Below are positions 1 through 8,704 of a DNA stretch of 64,000 nt, piece by piece. Position 1 is the stretch's first letter; every line of letters starts with the position of its first letter. Under the pieces are notes generated by a model. The model searched no databases. It was not told where the DNA came from and saw only the letters and a program-made list of their open reading frames with translations. Source of the DNA: JAICKN01 sp036489565 (GTDB taxonomy: Bacteria; Acidobacteriota; Terriglobia; Terriglobales; Acidobacteriaceae); the NCBI GenBank assembly GCA_036489565.1, contig DASXFN010000079.1, positions 1 to 64,000 on the forward strand, given 5' to 3'. Made by a program: the position numbers and the translations under genes.

Positions 1-2
1 CC

Positions 3-518
3 ATCGGAGAAATCATGCTTTCGGTCAATGATCTGGCGGAGCAGTCCAACTTGTTGGCGGTGAACGCCTCCATTGAGGCTGCGAAGGCCGGCGAGCAAGG
101 CAAGGGATTTTCCGTCGTGGCCCAGGAGGTACGCAACCTGGCGGAGCAGTCGAAACAGGCGACTGTGCAGGTGCGCGGCATTCTCAACGACATTCAGAAG
201 GCCACAAACGCGGCCGTCATGGTCACCGAGCAGGGCAGCAAGGTGGTTGAAGCAGGGGTCAAGCAATCGGAGCAGGCGGGAGAGTCCGTGCAGCAACTGG
301 CGGAGAGCATTACCGAGGCCGCGCAGGCTGCCACGCAGATCGCGGCCTCCAGCCAGCAGCAGATGGTGGGCATGGACCAGGTTGCACAGGCGATGGAGAG
401 CATCAAGACGGCCAGCGCCCAGAATGTGGCCAGCACGCGGCAGACTGAAACCGCGGCCAAAAATATCGGAGAGCTGGGACGGCGGTTGTCTGATCTGGTG
501 GCGCTTTACAAAATCTAA
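3..518 (+). CDS. Methyl-accepting chemotaxis protein, C-terminal part (5' end outside window)
   Basis: This is the cytoplasmic signalling domain of a chemoreceptor, which controls CheA autophosphorylation. The reading frame is open from base 3 with no start, so the gene begins upstream. The hairpin tip is recognisable: the stretch LAVNASIEAAKAGEQGKGF followed by VVAQEVRNLAEQS is the highly conserved MCP contact region for CheA/CheW. After it comes a Gln/Ala/Ser-rich coiled coil that would hold methylation sites, ending in GELGRRLSDLVALYKI. No sensor domain or membrane segment is visible in the part present. The cheA gene starts 24 bases after the stop, so the receptor probably feeds the kinase encoded next to it. 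The family assignment is secure. The ligand and the receptor class cannot be told. Confidence 0.95.
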   Translation: MGEIMLSVNDLAEQSNLLAVNASIEAAKAGEQGKGFSVVAQEVRNLAEQSKQATVQVRGILNDIQKATNAAVMVTEQGSKVVEAGVKQSEQAGESVQQLAESITEAAQAATQIAASSQQQMVGMDQVAQAMESIKTASAQNVASTRQTETAAKNIGELGRRLSDLVALYKI

Positions 519-542
519 AAGGCAAAACCCCTAAGACTTTAG

Positions 543-2840
543 ATGACGTCTCAAGACGAAAAAAAAGACAAGCTCCGCGGCCGGCTCCGCGACAAAGACC
601 GCGAAGATGAGCTGCTTAAAAAGCTGCTGGTGACTTTTCGGGCCGAGGCCGGCGAGCACGTTCAGGCGCTCTCGACTGGCTTGATTGAGTTGGAACGCGC
701 CTCTTTGGATGAGCGCGGAGAAATCGTTGAAAAAGTATTCCGCGAAGCGCACAGCTTGAAAGGAGCGGCCCGCGCCGTCAACGCGGCTGCGATTGAAGCA
801 GAGTGTCAAGAACTGGAAAGCATTCTGGCGCGCCTGAAAGCAGGCGACATTACGGTTTCCACGGAATTGCTCGATCAACTTCATCATCGCGTGGATTCGG
901 TGGAAGCGCGGCTCGCCGCGGGGAGCGCGGCGGCGGTAGAATCTACGGTTGCTGATGACAAATCTCGTACCGGTCAGCTTCCAGTCTCGTCCGCAACAGC
1001 TCCGGAAAGTCCTCCGTCATTTCGGGCATCGAACTCCGTGGAGAGCGTCGTCGCGCCAAGAGTCTCTACCGACCAGAAGCAGGCGCTCTCCGAGACTCTG
1101 CGGATTTCGGCGGAGAAGCTGGATTCGCTGCTTCGCCAGAGCGAGGAACTGCTTCCCCTAAAGACCTCCGCGCAACTGCGCGCAAGAGAACTGCGCGAGA
1201 TCTGCAACGCGTTATCGTTATGGGAGGGGCAGTGGCGAAAGTTGTGCTCCTCTGGCCCGTTCTCCGTTTCTGCAATCGCAGCTCGAGAAGGAGAAGCTCC
1301 AGCCGCGTCCAAGCCTGCCGACTTCATGGAAAGAAATAAGACCACGCTTGCGCTGCTGAATCAGCGATTGGCCGGCTTCGTGAAACTTCTTGAAAGCGAC
1401 CGCCGCGCTCTTGAGCGGCGCGTAGACGATCTGGTGGAAGATGCCAAGCAACTTTCCATGATCCCGGTCTCCACCCTGCTGGAGTCGTTTCCCAAACTCG
1501 TGCGCGATCTTTGCCGTGATTGCCGCAAAGAGGCTGACCTGGTCATCACCGGAGGCGAACTCGAAACCGATCGCAAAATATTGGAAGAGGTCAAGGACGC
1601 CCTTCTGCACCTTCTCCGCAATTGCATTGACCACGGAGTGGAAACTCCGGAAAAGCGCGAGCAAATCGGCAAGCCGCGACGCGCGACAATTCGCATCACC
1701 GTCTCCCCGCGGAATGCCGACAAAGTTGAGATCGTAATTTCCGACGACGGTGCGGGCATTGACCTGGAAAAGGCCTGCGCTGCGGCTGTTCGCCTGGGGC
1801 TAGTTACCGCTGAAGAAGCTGAAAAAATGGACGAGCAGCAATCCGCTGCGCTTATCTTTAAATCCGGGATCTCCACCAGCCCCACGATCACCGAAGTCTC
1901 GGGACGAGGCCTGGGACTGGCGATCGTGCGCGAGAAAGCGGAAAAAGTCGGCGGCTCGGTTGCAGTCACCACGCGCCGCGGCGAAGGAACGTCCTTCCGA
2001 CTGCTTCTCCCCCTCACCTTCGCCCGCTTTCGGGGCATCGTGGTTCGCGTCGGTGATGCTCATTTCGTGCTGCCCACGCGCCACGTGGAACGCGTCCTTC
2101 GCGTCCCCGAAGCGGACATCAAAAGCGTGGAGAACCGCAAGACCATTCAATTGCCGGAAGGCCCGCTTTCCGCCGTGCATCTTGGCGATGTCCTTCGGCT
2201 GCCTTCCTCGGGCAATCATTGCAGCGCGCAAGGCAAGTATTCCGTCGCGGTTCTTACCTGGTCTGGAGTGCAAATTGGTTTTTTCGTGGACGAAATTCTT
2301 GAAGAGCAGGAAGTTCTGGTAAAGAGCATGGGGAAGCAGCTTTCCCATGTCCGTAATATCGCGGGGGCCACGGTGCTCGGCGATGGAAAAGTTCTTCCTG
2401 TCCTCAATATTCAGGAGTTGATGAGTTCCGCCGTCATTATGGCGCCCGCTTCCGATCCGCAACACGAGGAGGAAGCTGCGAAATCCGTTCTGGTGGCGGA
2501 AGATTCCATTACCGCGCGCACCCTGGTGAAAAATATTCTGGAGTTTGCCGGCTACCGGGTGAAGACTGCGGTGGATGGCGCCGATGCCTGGAACACGCTG
2601 GCCCAGGAAGGGTTTGACTTGGTGGTTTCCGACGTGGAAATGCCCCGCATGAGCGGCTTTGATCTGACAGCAAAAATACGCGCGAACCAGCGGACTGCGC
2701 GGCTGCCTGTCATCCTGGTCACCGCGCTTGACTCCCGCTACGATCGCGAGCGCGGCGTGGACGTGGGAGCGAATGCTTACGTCGTCAAAAGCAGCTTTGA
2801 TCAGGGCAACCTGCTCGAAGTGGTCCGCCGGTTGATCTGA
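543..2840 (+). CDS. cheA: Chemotaxis histidine kinase CheA fused to a C-terminal receiver domain
   Basis: A 765-aa hybrid CheA that takes the receptor signal and phosphorylates response regulators. Domains in order are: an N-terminal Hpt domain with the phosphorylatable His70 in REAHSLKGAAR; a variable linker of about residues 120-250; the HATPase domain with an N-box (NCIDHG), the G1 motif SDDGAGID and the G2 motif GRGLGLAIV; a CheW-like coupling domain starting near FRGIVVRVGDAHFVLP; and a receiver domain with phospho-acceptor Asp697 in SDVEMPRMSG. The fused receiver is typical of CheA proteins in alternative chemosensory systems (FrzE-like or type IV pilus-linked) rather than of classical flagellar CheA. 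That is family knowledge; the output here is unknown. No separate CheW, CheY or CheR is in the window. The ATG start lies 24 bases after the MCP stop. Confidence 0.93.
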   Translation: MTSQDEKKDKLRGRLRDKDREDELLKKLLVTFRAEAGEHVQALSTGLIELERASLDERGEIVEKVFREAHSLKGAARAVNAAAIEAECQELESILARLKAGDITVSTELLDQLHHRVDSVEARLAAGSAAAVESTVADDKSRTGQLPVSSATAPESPPSFRASNSVESVVAPRVSTDQKQALSETLRISAEKLDSLLRQSEELLPLKTSAQLRARELREICNALSLWEGQWRKLCSSGPFSVSAIAAREGEAPAASKPADFMERNKTTLALLNQRLAGFVKLLESDRRALERRVDDLVEDAKQLSMIPVSTLLESFPKLVRDLCRDCRKEADLVITGGELETDRKILEEVKDALLHLLRNCIDHGVETPEKREQIGKPRRATIRITVSPRNADKVEIVISDDGAGIDLEKACAAAVRLGLVTAEEAEKMDEQQSAALIFKSGISTSPTITEVSGRGLGLAIVREKAEKVGGSVAVTTRRGEGTSFRLLLPLTFARFRGIVVRVGDAHFVLPTRHVERVLRVPEADIKSVENRKTIQLPEGPLSAVHLGDVLRLPSSGNHCSAQGKYSVAVLTWSGVQIGFFVDEILEEQEVLVKSMGKQLSHVRNIAGATVLGDGKVLPVLNIQELMSSAVIMAPASDPQHEEEAAKSVLVAEDSITARTLVKNILEFAGYRVKTAVDGADAWNTLAQEGFDLVVSDVEMPRMSGFDLTAKIRANQRTARLPVILVTALDSRYDRERGVDVGANAYVVKSSFDQGNLLEVVRRLI

Positions 2841-2890
2841 ATGTGGAAATCCGGATACAGCCAATACCGTTTCATGAGCAAAGGCTCACT

Positions 2891-4066
2891 ATGATCCGCG
2901 TCCTGGTCGTCGAAGACTCACCCACGGTACGCGAGTTTCTGCTGCAGGTCCTTCGTGCCGACCCGGCCATCGAGGTGATCGGCGTGGCGGAAAGCGGAGA
3001 AGCGGCGCTGGCCGCGGTCGAGCGTACCCGTCCGGACGTGGTCACTATGGACGTCCACATGCCCCGGATGAATGGATACGACGCCACTCGGCGGATCATG
3101 GAATCTCATCCTACGCCGATAGTGATCGTAAGCGGCACGACCGACGTTACGGACACGGCCCGGGCCTTCCACGCCATTGAGGCTGGAGCACTCGCGGTCT
3201 TGCCTCGGCCAGCAGGTTTTGGTCACGCAGAACATCAAAGGAGCGCGTCGGAGTTGCTGCGTACGGTCAAACTCATGTCGGAAGTAAAGGTCGTAAAACG
3301 CTGGCCACGCGTGCGGGCACCGGAAATGGCCTCTTCGCTTTCCGCGTACCCGCAAGACCTCGCTCCACTTCCCGAACACTCGCAAATCCGGCTGGTCGCG
3401 ATCGGGGCCTCCACGGGCGGCCCGCCCGCAATCCAAAAAATTCTTTCGCAGCTTCCTCGCGATTTTCCCGCACCTGTGTTGATCGTCCAGCACATTGCCG
3501 CTGGCTTCACGCAGGGCTTTGTGGACTGGCTCGCGCAATCCTCCAACCTGCCCATGCAGCCTCCAGTGCAGGGAGCCGTGCCTCTCATGGGCCATGTGTA
3601 TGTGGCGCCCGATGGAATGCACATGGGACTGGGGCCTCGAGGACGCCTGGAGTTGAGCGACGCTGCTCCGGAGAACGGCCAGCGCCCGGCGGTCTCTTAT
3701 CTATTTCGGTCGGTGGCGAAAATTTATGGTTCGAGCACCGCCGGGGTGCTCCTTACCGGCATGGGCAAGGACGGATCTCGCGAACTGCTGGAGATGCGCG
3801 AGCATGGCGCCGTCACCATTGCGCAGGACCGCGACTCCTCTGTCGTTTTCGGCATGCCTGGCGAGGCCATCAAGATGGGCGGCGCGGTGTACGTACTTCC
3901 ACCGCAGAAAATCGGCCCCGCGCTCACGGGACTGGTACTAGGTCCTGTCCCGGCTATGGTCAATGAAAATCCGAAGGCCCACCTTCCGGCCGTCGAGAAC
4001 AGACATGATATCGCTCCCGAAATCACTCACGGACCTCGCCGTGGAAATCTTGTCGGGGGTGAGTAG
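2891..4066 (+). CDS. cheB: Protein-glutamate methylesterase/glutaminase CheB
   Basis: A 391-aa two-domain CheB that demethylates or deamidates glutamates on chemoreceptors when phosphorylated by CheA, giving adaptation. The N-terminal receiver has Asp54 in TMDVHMPRMNG. The methylesterase domain has the catalytic serine in IGASTGGP (Ser174), the His in IVQHIAAGF (His201) and the Asp in LTGMGKDG (Asp294), so all three catalytic residues are present. I chose the ATG at 2891 because the product then begins directly with the receiver strand MIRVLVVED and an AAAGG sits just upstream. An in-frame GTG at 2843 would add 16 unconserved residues. A variable tail of about 50 aa follows the catalytic domain. 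The gene lies in the same run as cheA, 50 bases downstream. Confidence 0.95.
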   Translation: MIRVLVVEDSPTVREFLLQVLRADPAIEVIGVAESGEAALAAVERTRPDVVTMDVHMPRMNGYDATRRIMESHPTPIVIVSGTTDVTDTARAFHAIEAGALAVLPRPAGFGHAEHQRSASELLRTVKLMSEVKVVKRWPRVRAPEMASSLSAYPQDLAPLPEHSQIRLVAIGASTGGPPAIQKILSQLPRDFPAPVLIVQHIAAGFTQGFVDWLAQSSNLPMQPPVQGAVPLMGHVYVAPDGMHMGLGPRGRLELSDAAPENGQRPAVSYLFRSVAKIYGSSTAGVLLTGMGKDGSRELLEMREHGAVTIAQDRDSSVVFGMPGEAIKMGGAVYVLPPQKIGPALTGLVLGPVPAMVNENPKAHLPAVENRHDIAPEITHGPRRGNLVGGE

Positions 4067-4074
4067 TAAACAGA

Positions 4075-5646
4075 GTGGTCAACGAAGAGCCGGTGCGCCA
4101 AATCATGCGCGAAAGACGCAATCTCGACAAGGTCTCGGTGCTCATCGCCGAAGACAGCAAAACGCAGGCACAACAGTTGCACCACTATCTAAGCGCGCGG
4201 GGTTATGCCGTCACGGTGGCCACCGATGGCAAACAAGCCCTTGAGTGCGTGGCGCGAGAATGTCCAGCGCTGGTGATTACTGATATCGTCATGCCTGAGA
4301 TGGATGGCTACACGCTCTGCAAGCAAATCAAAGACCTTCCTGAGCTTAAGGATGTTCCGGTGGTGCTGCTCACCTCTCTCTCCCGCCCGCAGGACATCGT
4401 GAAGGGCCTGGAATGCGGCGCGGACAGTTTTATTCGCAAACCGTATGACGAAAAATATCTTCTATCGCGCGTCGAATATATTCTGACCAACCGCGAGTTG
4501 CGCAAGACGGAAAAATTGCAGGTGGGAGCGCAACTGCAATTCGGCGGCAAGTCCCATTTCATCACCGCTGAAAAACAGCAAATTCTCGATCTGCTCATCT
4601 CCACGTACGAAGGCGCTGTCCAAATCAACGGTGAGCTGGAAATCAAACAGCGCGAGCTGCAGCAGGCCAAAGAAACTTTGGAAGCCCGAGTGAAAGAGCG
4701 TACGGGCGAACTGGCCCGCGCCAATCAGCAACTGCAAATCGAACTCGCAGAGCGCAAGCGCGCGGAAGAAAAAATCAAACACCTGAACGAAGACTTGGAG
4801 CATCGCGTGGCAGAGCGCACCGCGCAACTGGCAGACGCCAACAAAGAGCTGGAAGCGTTTTCCTATTACATCTCCCATGATTTGCGTGCGCCTTTGCGCC
4901 GCATCAACGGCTTCGCTCAAATTCTTATGGAAGACTTCAGCGCGCAATTGCCGGCGAAGGCACAAGGCCACTTGAACCTGATCACCTCAAACACAGGAAA
5001 CATGGGTCGCATGATTGACGATTTGCTAAATTTATCGCGCCTTGATCGCCGCGAAATTATTTTTCAGGAAACTGCGCTTAACGCACTGGTCGAGAATATC
5101 GTTCAGGAGCTTAAGCCGGAAACAGCAGGCCGCTCCGTCGAATGGCGCATCGGGCCGCTGTTTTCTTCGTACTGCGATCCGGGACTGGTACGACAGATTT
5201 TCGTAAACCTGCTCTCGAACGCGGTCAAATACTCGCGCCATCGGGAGCGGACGGTCATCGAAGTGGACCAGCTCACTATTGACGGGCGTCGCACATTGTT
5301 CGTTCGGGACAATGGCGCGGGTTTTGACCCAAAATATAAAGACAAACTGTTTAGCCCCTTTCAGCGGTTGCACAGCGATTCGGAGTTTGAGGGCACGGGC
5401 GTGGGTCTTGCCATCGTGCAACGCATCGTTCGGCGGCATGGCGGACGTATTTGGGCTGAAGCAGAGCCAGGAAAGGGCGCCACATTTTATTTCAACCTGG
5501 GTGAAGACGTCCTCCAACCGGGGAATGCTAGCACAACGACGGGGAACACACCGCAAGCGAAAGCAAAAAGAAGCATAGAAAAAGAAAAAGACAACCACGA
5601 AGCCAAAGCGAAAGCGCAGAAAAAAGAAGCCGCTTCCGGACGCTAA
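4075..5646 (+). CDS. Receiver domain-histidine kinase hybrid, probably an output partner of the Che cluster
   Basis: A 523-aa soluble protein with an N-terminal receiver (Asp70 in ITDIVMPEMDG), a long Gln/Glu-rich coiled coil at about residues 185-260, a HisKA domain with His268 in YYISHDLRAPLRRING, and a HATPase domain (VNLLSNAVKYS, DNGAGFDPKY, GTGVGLAIV). This resembles phytochrome-type kinases that have a receiver in place of the photosensor. A plausible role is to take phosphate or signal from the upstream CheA and pass it to another regulator; that is inference. The GTG start is preceded by GGGGGTGAG about 12 bases upstream; an ATG at 4105 is the alternative. The last 40 residues are a Lys/Ala/Glu-rich low-complexity tail. 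The 3' end overlaps the convergent cobQ by 4 bases. Confidence 0.9.
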   Translation: MVNEEPVRQIMRERRNLDKVSVLIAEDSKTQAQQLHHYLSARGYAVTVATDGKQALECVARECPALVITDIVMPEMDGYTLCKQIKDLPELKDVPVVLLTSLSRPQDIVKGLECGADSFIRKPYDEKYLLSRVEYILTNRELRKTEKLQVGAQLQFGGKSHFITAEKQQILDLLISTYEGAVQINGELEIKQRELQQAKETLEARVKERTGELARANQQLQIELAERKRAEEKIKHLNEDLEHRVAERTAQLADANKELEAFSYYISHDLRAPLRRINGFAQILMEDFSAQLPAKAQGHLNLITSNTGNMGRMIDDLLNLSRLDRREIIFQETALNALVENIVQELKPETAGRSVEWRIGPLFSSYCDPGLVRQIFVNLLSNAVKYSRHRERTVIEVDQLTIDGRRTLFVRDNGAGFDPKYKDKLFSPFQRLHSDSEFEGTGVGLAIVQRIVRRHGGRIWAEAEPGKGATFYFNLGEDVLQPGNASTTTGNTPQAKAKRSIEKEKDNHEAKAKAQKKEAASGR

Positions 5647-7253
5647 GGCTCCGCATACCCCGCAGGCAATAATTTCTCCTCGCGACCCAATCCAATCCAG
5701 CCTTGAATCTGTTCCATATCGAGTGACGCACGCAGGTGAGAAGCAAGTCGCTCGAATCGCGCCTCCCGTTCTGACGTCATCCACGCGTGTTGTTCTGCAG
5801 GCGCCAGCCCAGCCTGCCCGCGAGCAACCGCGATAAAGCCATGCCGAAACTTATCTTGATCGAAAATTCCGTGGACGTAGGTTCCGAAGGCCCGGCCATC
5901 GTCGCTGACCGCGCCATCGTGGCGTTCCACGCCTTCCGCTGCTCCCGCCGCAACTCGCGCAATCGCAGCGAACGCCGGAACGCCATCCTCGCGCCTTGTT
6001 TCTCCCAGATGAATTTCGTAACCCTTGAACTGTGTTTCAGTCCACAACCGACCTGTCAGCATTTCGCTGCACAATCGCCCTGCAACCAGTTGCGTGGTCT
6101 TTTCCTGTTGAAATATCGTCCGCGCTCGCCTGATCTTCAGGCCTTCACGCTCCGCCGGCATTTCATCATTTTCCATTCCTTCCGGATCATGCATGCTGAG
6201 CCCAAGCATCTGAAACCCGCCGCAGATTCCCACAATCACTTTCTTCTTCTCGTAGTGCTCCAGAATTTGCGGAATGAATCCTTGCGACACGAGCCAATCG
6301 AAATCGTCCAAAGTCTGTTTGGTCCCAGGGAGAATTAACACGTCAGCCAGGGCAATGTCTTCTGTGTCATGCAAGAATGCCAGCGACACCGAAGGCTCCG
6401 CCGCCAGGGCGTCAAAGTCGGTGAAGTTTGAGAGATGAGGAAATGCAACCACGCCTATTCGCAGTTGTCGGCGAGACGGCTCTCCTTCATTCGATTTCCA
6501 TGCTTGGAATGGAGTTGGGCGTTCTTGCATCGCGACGCTGTCTTCTTCATCAAGGTTCAAATCGTGCAACCAAGGAACAACGCCGACGCACGGAATTCCC
6601 AAACGCCGTTCGATCATTTCCACGCCCGGCTGCAATAAAGTTTTGTCGCCGCGAAATTTATTGATCACAAAGCCCTTGATGAGTTCTCGCTCGCCGGGTT
6701 CGAGCAATTCCATTGTGCCCAGCAGAGACGCGAATACGCCGCCGCGATCAATATCTCCGACTAGCAGACACGTCGCGTCCGCGGCCCGAGCCATGCGCAA
6801 ATTCACGATGTCGTGGTCACGAAGATTAATTTCTGCCGGAGAGCCCGCGCCTTCCAGCAAAATCAGTTCGTATTGCGAGGCCAGCTTCCGATAGCTTTCC
6901 AGCACGGCAGGGAAGAGCTGTTCGACGCGTTGCGTGTGATAATCCCTGGCGGAAACCTGCCCCCAGATTTTTCCCAACAGTACAACCTGCGAAGTGGAGT
7001 CGGAGCGCGATTTGATCAACACAGGATTCATCTCCACGCACGCCGGAACGCGGCATGCTTCGGCCTGCAAGGCCTGAGCGCGTCCAATCTCGCCGCCGTC
7101 GGGCGTGGCTGCTGAATTCAAAGACATGTTCTGCGCTTTAAAGGGAGCGACGCGAATGCCATCGTCAGAAAAAATTCTGCCCAGTCCCGCCGTGATGATG
7201 CTTTTCCCCACATGCGAAGCTGTTCCCAGAATCATCAGCGCGCGCGCCGTCAT
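5643..7253 (-). CDS. cobQ: Cobyric acid synthase
   Basis: A 536-aa glutamine-dependent amidotransferase of the CobQ/CbiP family. It amidates adenosylcobyrinic a,c-diamide at four carboxylates to give cobyric acid, late in cobalamin synthesis. The N-terminal DRTG/dethiobiotin-synthetase-like domain begins ARALMILGTASHVGKS, with the typical FKAQNMSLNS just after. The C-terminal class I-type GATase domain has the nucleophile motif VGICGGFQMLG, and a late His lies in YVHGIFD. The frame is open for 37 codons further upstream, but the ATG at 7253 matches the usual N terminus. The gene is divergent from the riboswitch-led btuF/btuB unit, so its promoter must lie in the 65 bases before that leader. 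It belongs functionally with cobD and cbiZ at 17-19 kb. Confidence 0.93.
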   Translation of the reverse strand: MTARALMILGTASHVGKSIITAGLGRIFSDDGIRVAPFKAQNMSLNSAATPDGGEIGRAQALQAEACRVPACVEMNPVLIKSRSDSTSQVVLLGKIWGQVSARDYHTQRVEQLFPAVLESYRKLASQYELILLEGAGSPAEINLRDHDIVNLRMARAADATCLLVGDIDRGGVFASLLGTMELLEPGERELIKGFVINKFRGDKTLLQPGVEMIERRLGIPCVGVVPWLHDLNLDEEDSVAMQERPTPFQAWKSNEGEPSRRQLRIGVVAFPHLSNFTDFDALAAEPSVSLAFLHDTEDIALADVLILPGTKQTLDDFDWLVSQGFIPQILEHYEKKKVIVGICGGFQMLGLSMHDPEGMENDEMPAEREGLKIRRARTIFQQEKTTQLVAGRLCSEMLTGRLWTETQFKGYEIHLGETRREDGVPAFAAIARVAAGAAEGVERHDGAVSDDGRAFGTYVHGIFDQDKFRHGFIAVARGQAGLAPAEQHAWMTSEREARFERLASHLRASLDMEQIQGWIGLGREEKLLPAGYAEP

Positions 7254-7285
7254 GCAGCCATGATATTGGATTAGCCAGTTTGCGC

Positions 7286-7314
7286 TTGACCAATAATTGG
7301 ACGGGTGATAACTT
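7286..7314 (+). promoter_or_regulatory. Possible sigma-70 promoter for the first riboswitch transcript
   Basis: A TTGACC hexamer is followed after 17 bases by TAACTT (or after 15 by GATAAC), a few bases before the riboswitch begins. The -35 match is good and the -10 match is poor. It is placed mainly by position, and other promoters are possible. Confidence 0.3.
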
Positions 7315-7321
7315 TTTTTCT

Positions 7322-7464
7322 CTGGTGTACGGGAAGACGGTGAAAATCCGTCACTGCCCCGCAACTGTAAGCGCGGAGGCTGAGCAAATAAGCCACTGGG
7401 TTACTTGCATTACCTGGGAAGGCTGCTCAGTCCGATGAAGCGCAAGTCAGGAGACCGGCCAGAA
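7322..7464 (+). promoter_or_regulatory. Cobalamin riboswitch 1
   Basis: The standard class-I cobalamin aptamer landmarks are present in order: GGGAAGACGGTGAAAATCC, then CCCCGCAACTGTAA, then GCCACTGGG, then CTGGGAAGGC, and the 3' box GTCAGGAGACCGG. The RNA reads on the plus strand and precedes the binding-protein gene by about 120 bases. High adenosylcobalamin would be expected to turn that gene off; this is family knowledge. It overlaps the antisense upstream region of cobQ but does not face it. Together with the binding-protein leader it fills the 331-base interval 7254-7584. Confidence 0.95.
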
Positions 7465-7584
7465 GCCAATCTTAGGCATTCCGATTCCGGTGGGAGGATC
7501 GGACAGCTTCTTGTGATTTCCTTTACGCAAGCTGCATTTTGAAATCCCGCCTTGGCCCGGACAAATGTCTGGAGCAGGGGCATT

Positions 7585-8529
7585 GTGCACTTCAGCAGGC
7601 AAAAATTCGGCGTTGTTAATTTCGTGACGAAACAAGTGCTCGCACTAGTGTGTGTCTTGCTGTGTCTCGCATCGTTTGCTGCGAAATGTACGGCCAGCAG
7701 GACTGTCCAGGATCAACTTGGACGTAAGGTCACCGTTCCCGATCATCCTCATCGAATTATCTGCCTTATGCCCAGTGTGACTGACGCCGTTTTCGCGCTC
7801 GGCGCGGCTGACGACGTGGTCGCCGTCAGTGATTACTCTAAATATCCGGCAGCGGCCGCAAGCAAGCCCAGCGTGGGATCGCTGCTCGATCCATCTTTAG
7901 AAACCATCGTTTCGTTCCATCCTGATCTGGCAATCGGCAGCAGCGACTTCAATCGCCTCAAGGGCGTAAATCAAATCGAAAAGTTCGGCATTCCAGTGTT
8001 CATGGTGAAATCGGGCGGAATCGAAGGCATTTACCAATCGCTCCTGGCAATTGGCGATGCGTTGAACCGTCAGGATGCCGCTCAAGTTTTAGTCAGCAAA
8101 CTGCGCGGACGCGTTCATGCAGTGCAGGTCCGCGTTGCGCGCGAACCAAAAGTTAAAGTCTTCATGCTGGTCTGGCCCGAACCAGTTACGACCATTGGCA
8201 AGCATGCATTTATCACTGAAGTGATTGCCGCTGCGGGTGGCGAGTCCATCACCGACGATGATTCCGACGATTGGCCGGTCATCAGCTTCGAATCTCTGGT
8301 TACCCTGGCGCCGCAACACTTATTGCTCGTTCATGACGGGAGAGTGTTTTTCAACGATCTCGCCAAACGGCCCGGATGGAATATCTTGCCTGCGATCAAG
8401 AATCGCAGCGTGTACTACACCGACGATCGCTTGTATTCGCCCAGTCCAATTGCCATTGACGCATTGGAGGATTTAGCCAAAGAATTTCATCCCGAGGCGG
8501 ACGCTCCACCTCACAACGACAACCATTAA
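7585..8529 (+). CDS. Periplasmic cobalamin/corrinoid-binding protein (BtuF-like)
   Basis: A substrate-binding protein of the helical-backbone class (Peripla_BP_2), about 314 aa. The family framework is visible: RTVQDQLGRKVTVPDHPHRI at the N terminus, then LMPSVTDAVFALGAADDVV and the Asp-Leu-Ala motif (HPDLAIGSS) where the first lobe ends. An N-terminal hydrophobic stretch (VLALVCVLLCLASFAAKC) is a signal peptide; its Cys may be a lipobox. The start is unclear. GTG 7585 has GGAGCAGGGG upstream; TTG 7552 and GTG 7624 are alternatives. Because it sits behind a cobalamin riboswitch and directly before a second riboswitch with a TonB receptor, a corrinoid is the likely ligand. No permease accompanies it, so it probably shares BtuCD at 11.8-13.7 kb. 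A second, more diverged binding protein lies at 13716-14759. Confidence 0.85.
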   Translation: MHFSRQKFGVVNFVTKQVLALVCVLLCLASFAAKCTASRTVQDQLGRKVTVPDHPHRIICLMPSVTDAVFALGAADDVVAVSDYSKYPAAAASKPSVGSLLDPSLETIVSFHPDLAIGSSDFNRLKGVNQIEKFGIPVFMVKSGGIEGIYQSLLAIGDALNRQDAAQVLVSKLRGRVHAVQVRVAREPKVKVFMLVWPEPVTTIGKHAFITEVIAAAGGESITDDDSDDWPVISFESLVTLAPQHLLLVHDGRVFFNDLAKRPGWNILPAIKNRSVYYTDDRLYSPSPIAIDALEDLAKEFHPEADAPPHNDNH

Positions 8530-8539
8530 CGACGACGAG

Positions 8540-8682
8540 CGGGATGTTCGGGAAGGCGGTGAAAATCCGCCACTACCCCGTAACTGTAAACGTGGAGGGC
8601 CAGGGCAGAATTGCCACTGGAACTTTGTTCTGGGAAGACAGCCCAGGCCCAAAGATGCGTGAGTCAGGAGACCGGTCCCGCA
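8540..8682 (+). promoter_or_regulatory. Cobalamin riboswitch 2
   Basis: A second aptamer on the plus strand: GGGAAGGCGGTGAAAATCC, CCCCGTAACTGTAA, GCCACTGGA, CTGGGAAGACAG and the 3' box GTCAGGAGACCGG. It starts about 10 bases after the binding-protein stop and ends about 20 bases before the receptor start, so the receptor gene has its own control even if it is also transcribed from upstream. The strong ribosome site GAGGGGAAAATT lies just past the aptamer, which suits control of translation initiation. Confidence 0.95.
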
Positions 8683-8704
8683 GAAAATTTCCGAGGGGAA
8701 AATT

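Noticed and set aside
1800..2864. A 354-codon open frame on the minus strand under cheA
   Set aside because: It lies fully antisense to the well-supported CheA coding sequence and shows no family motif; high GC makes such frames common.
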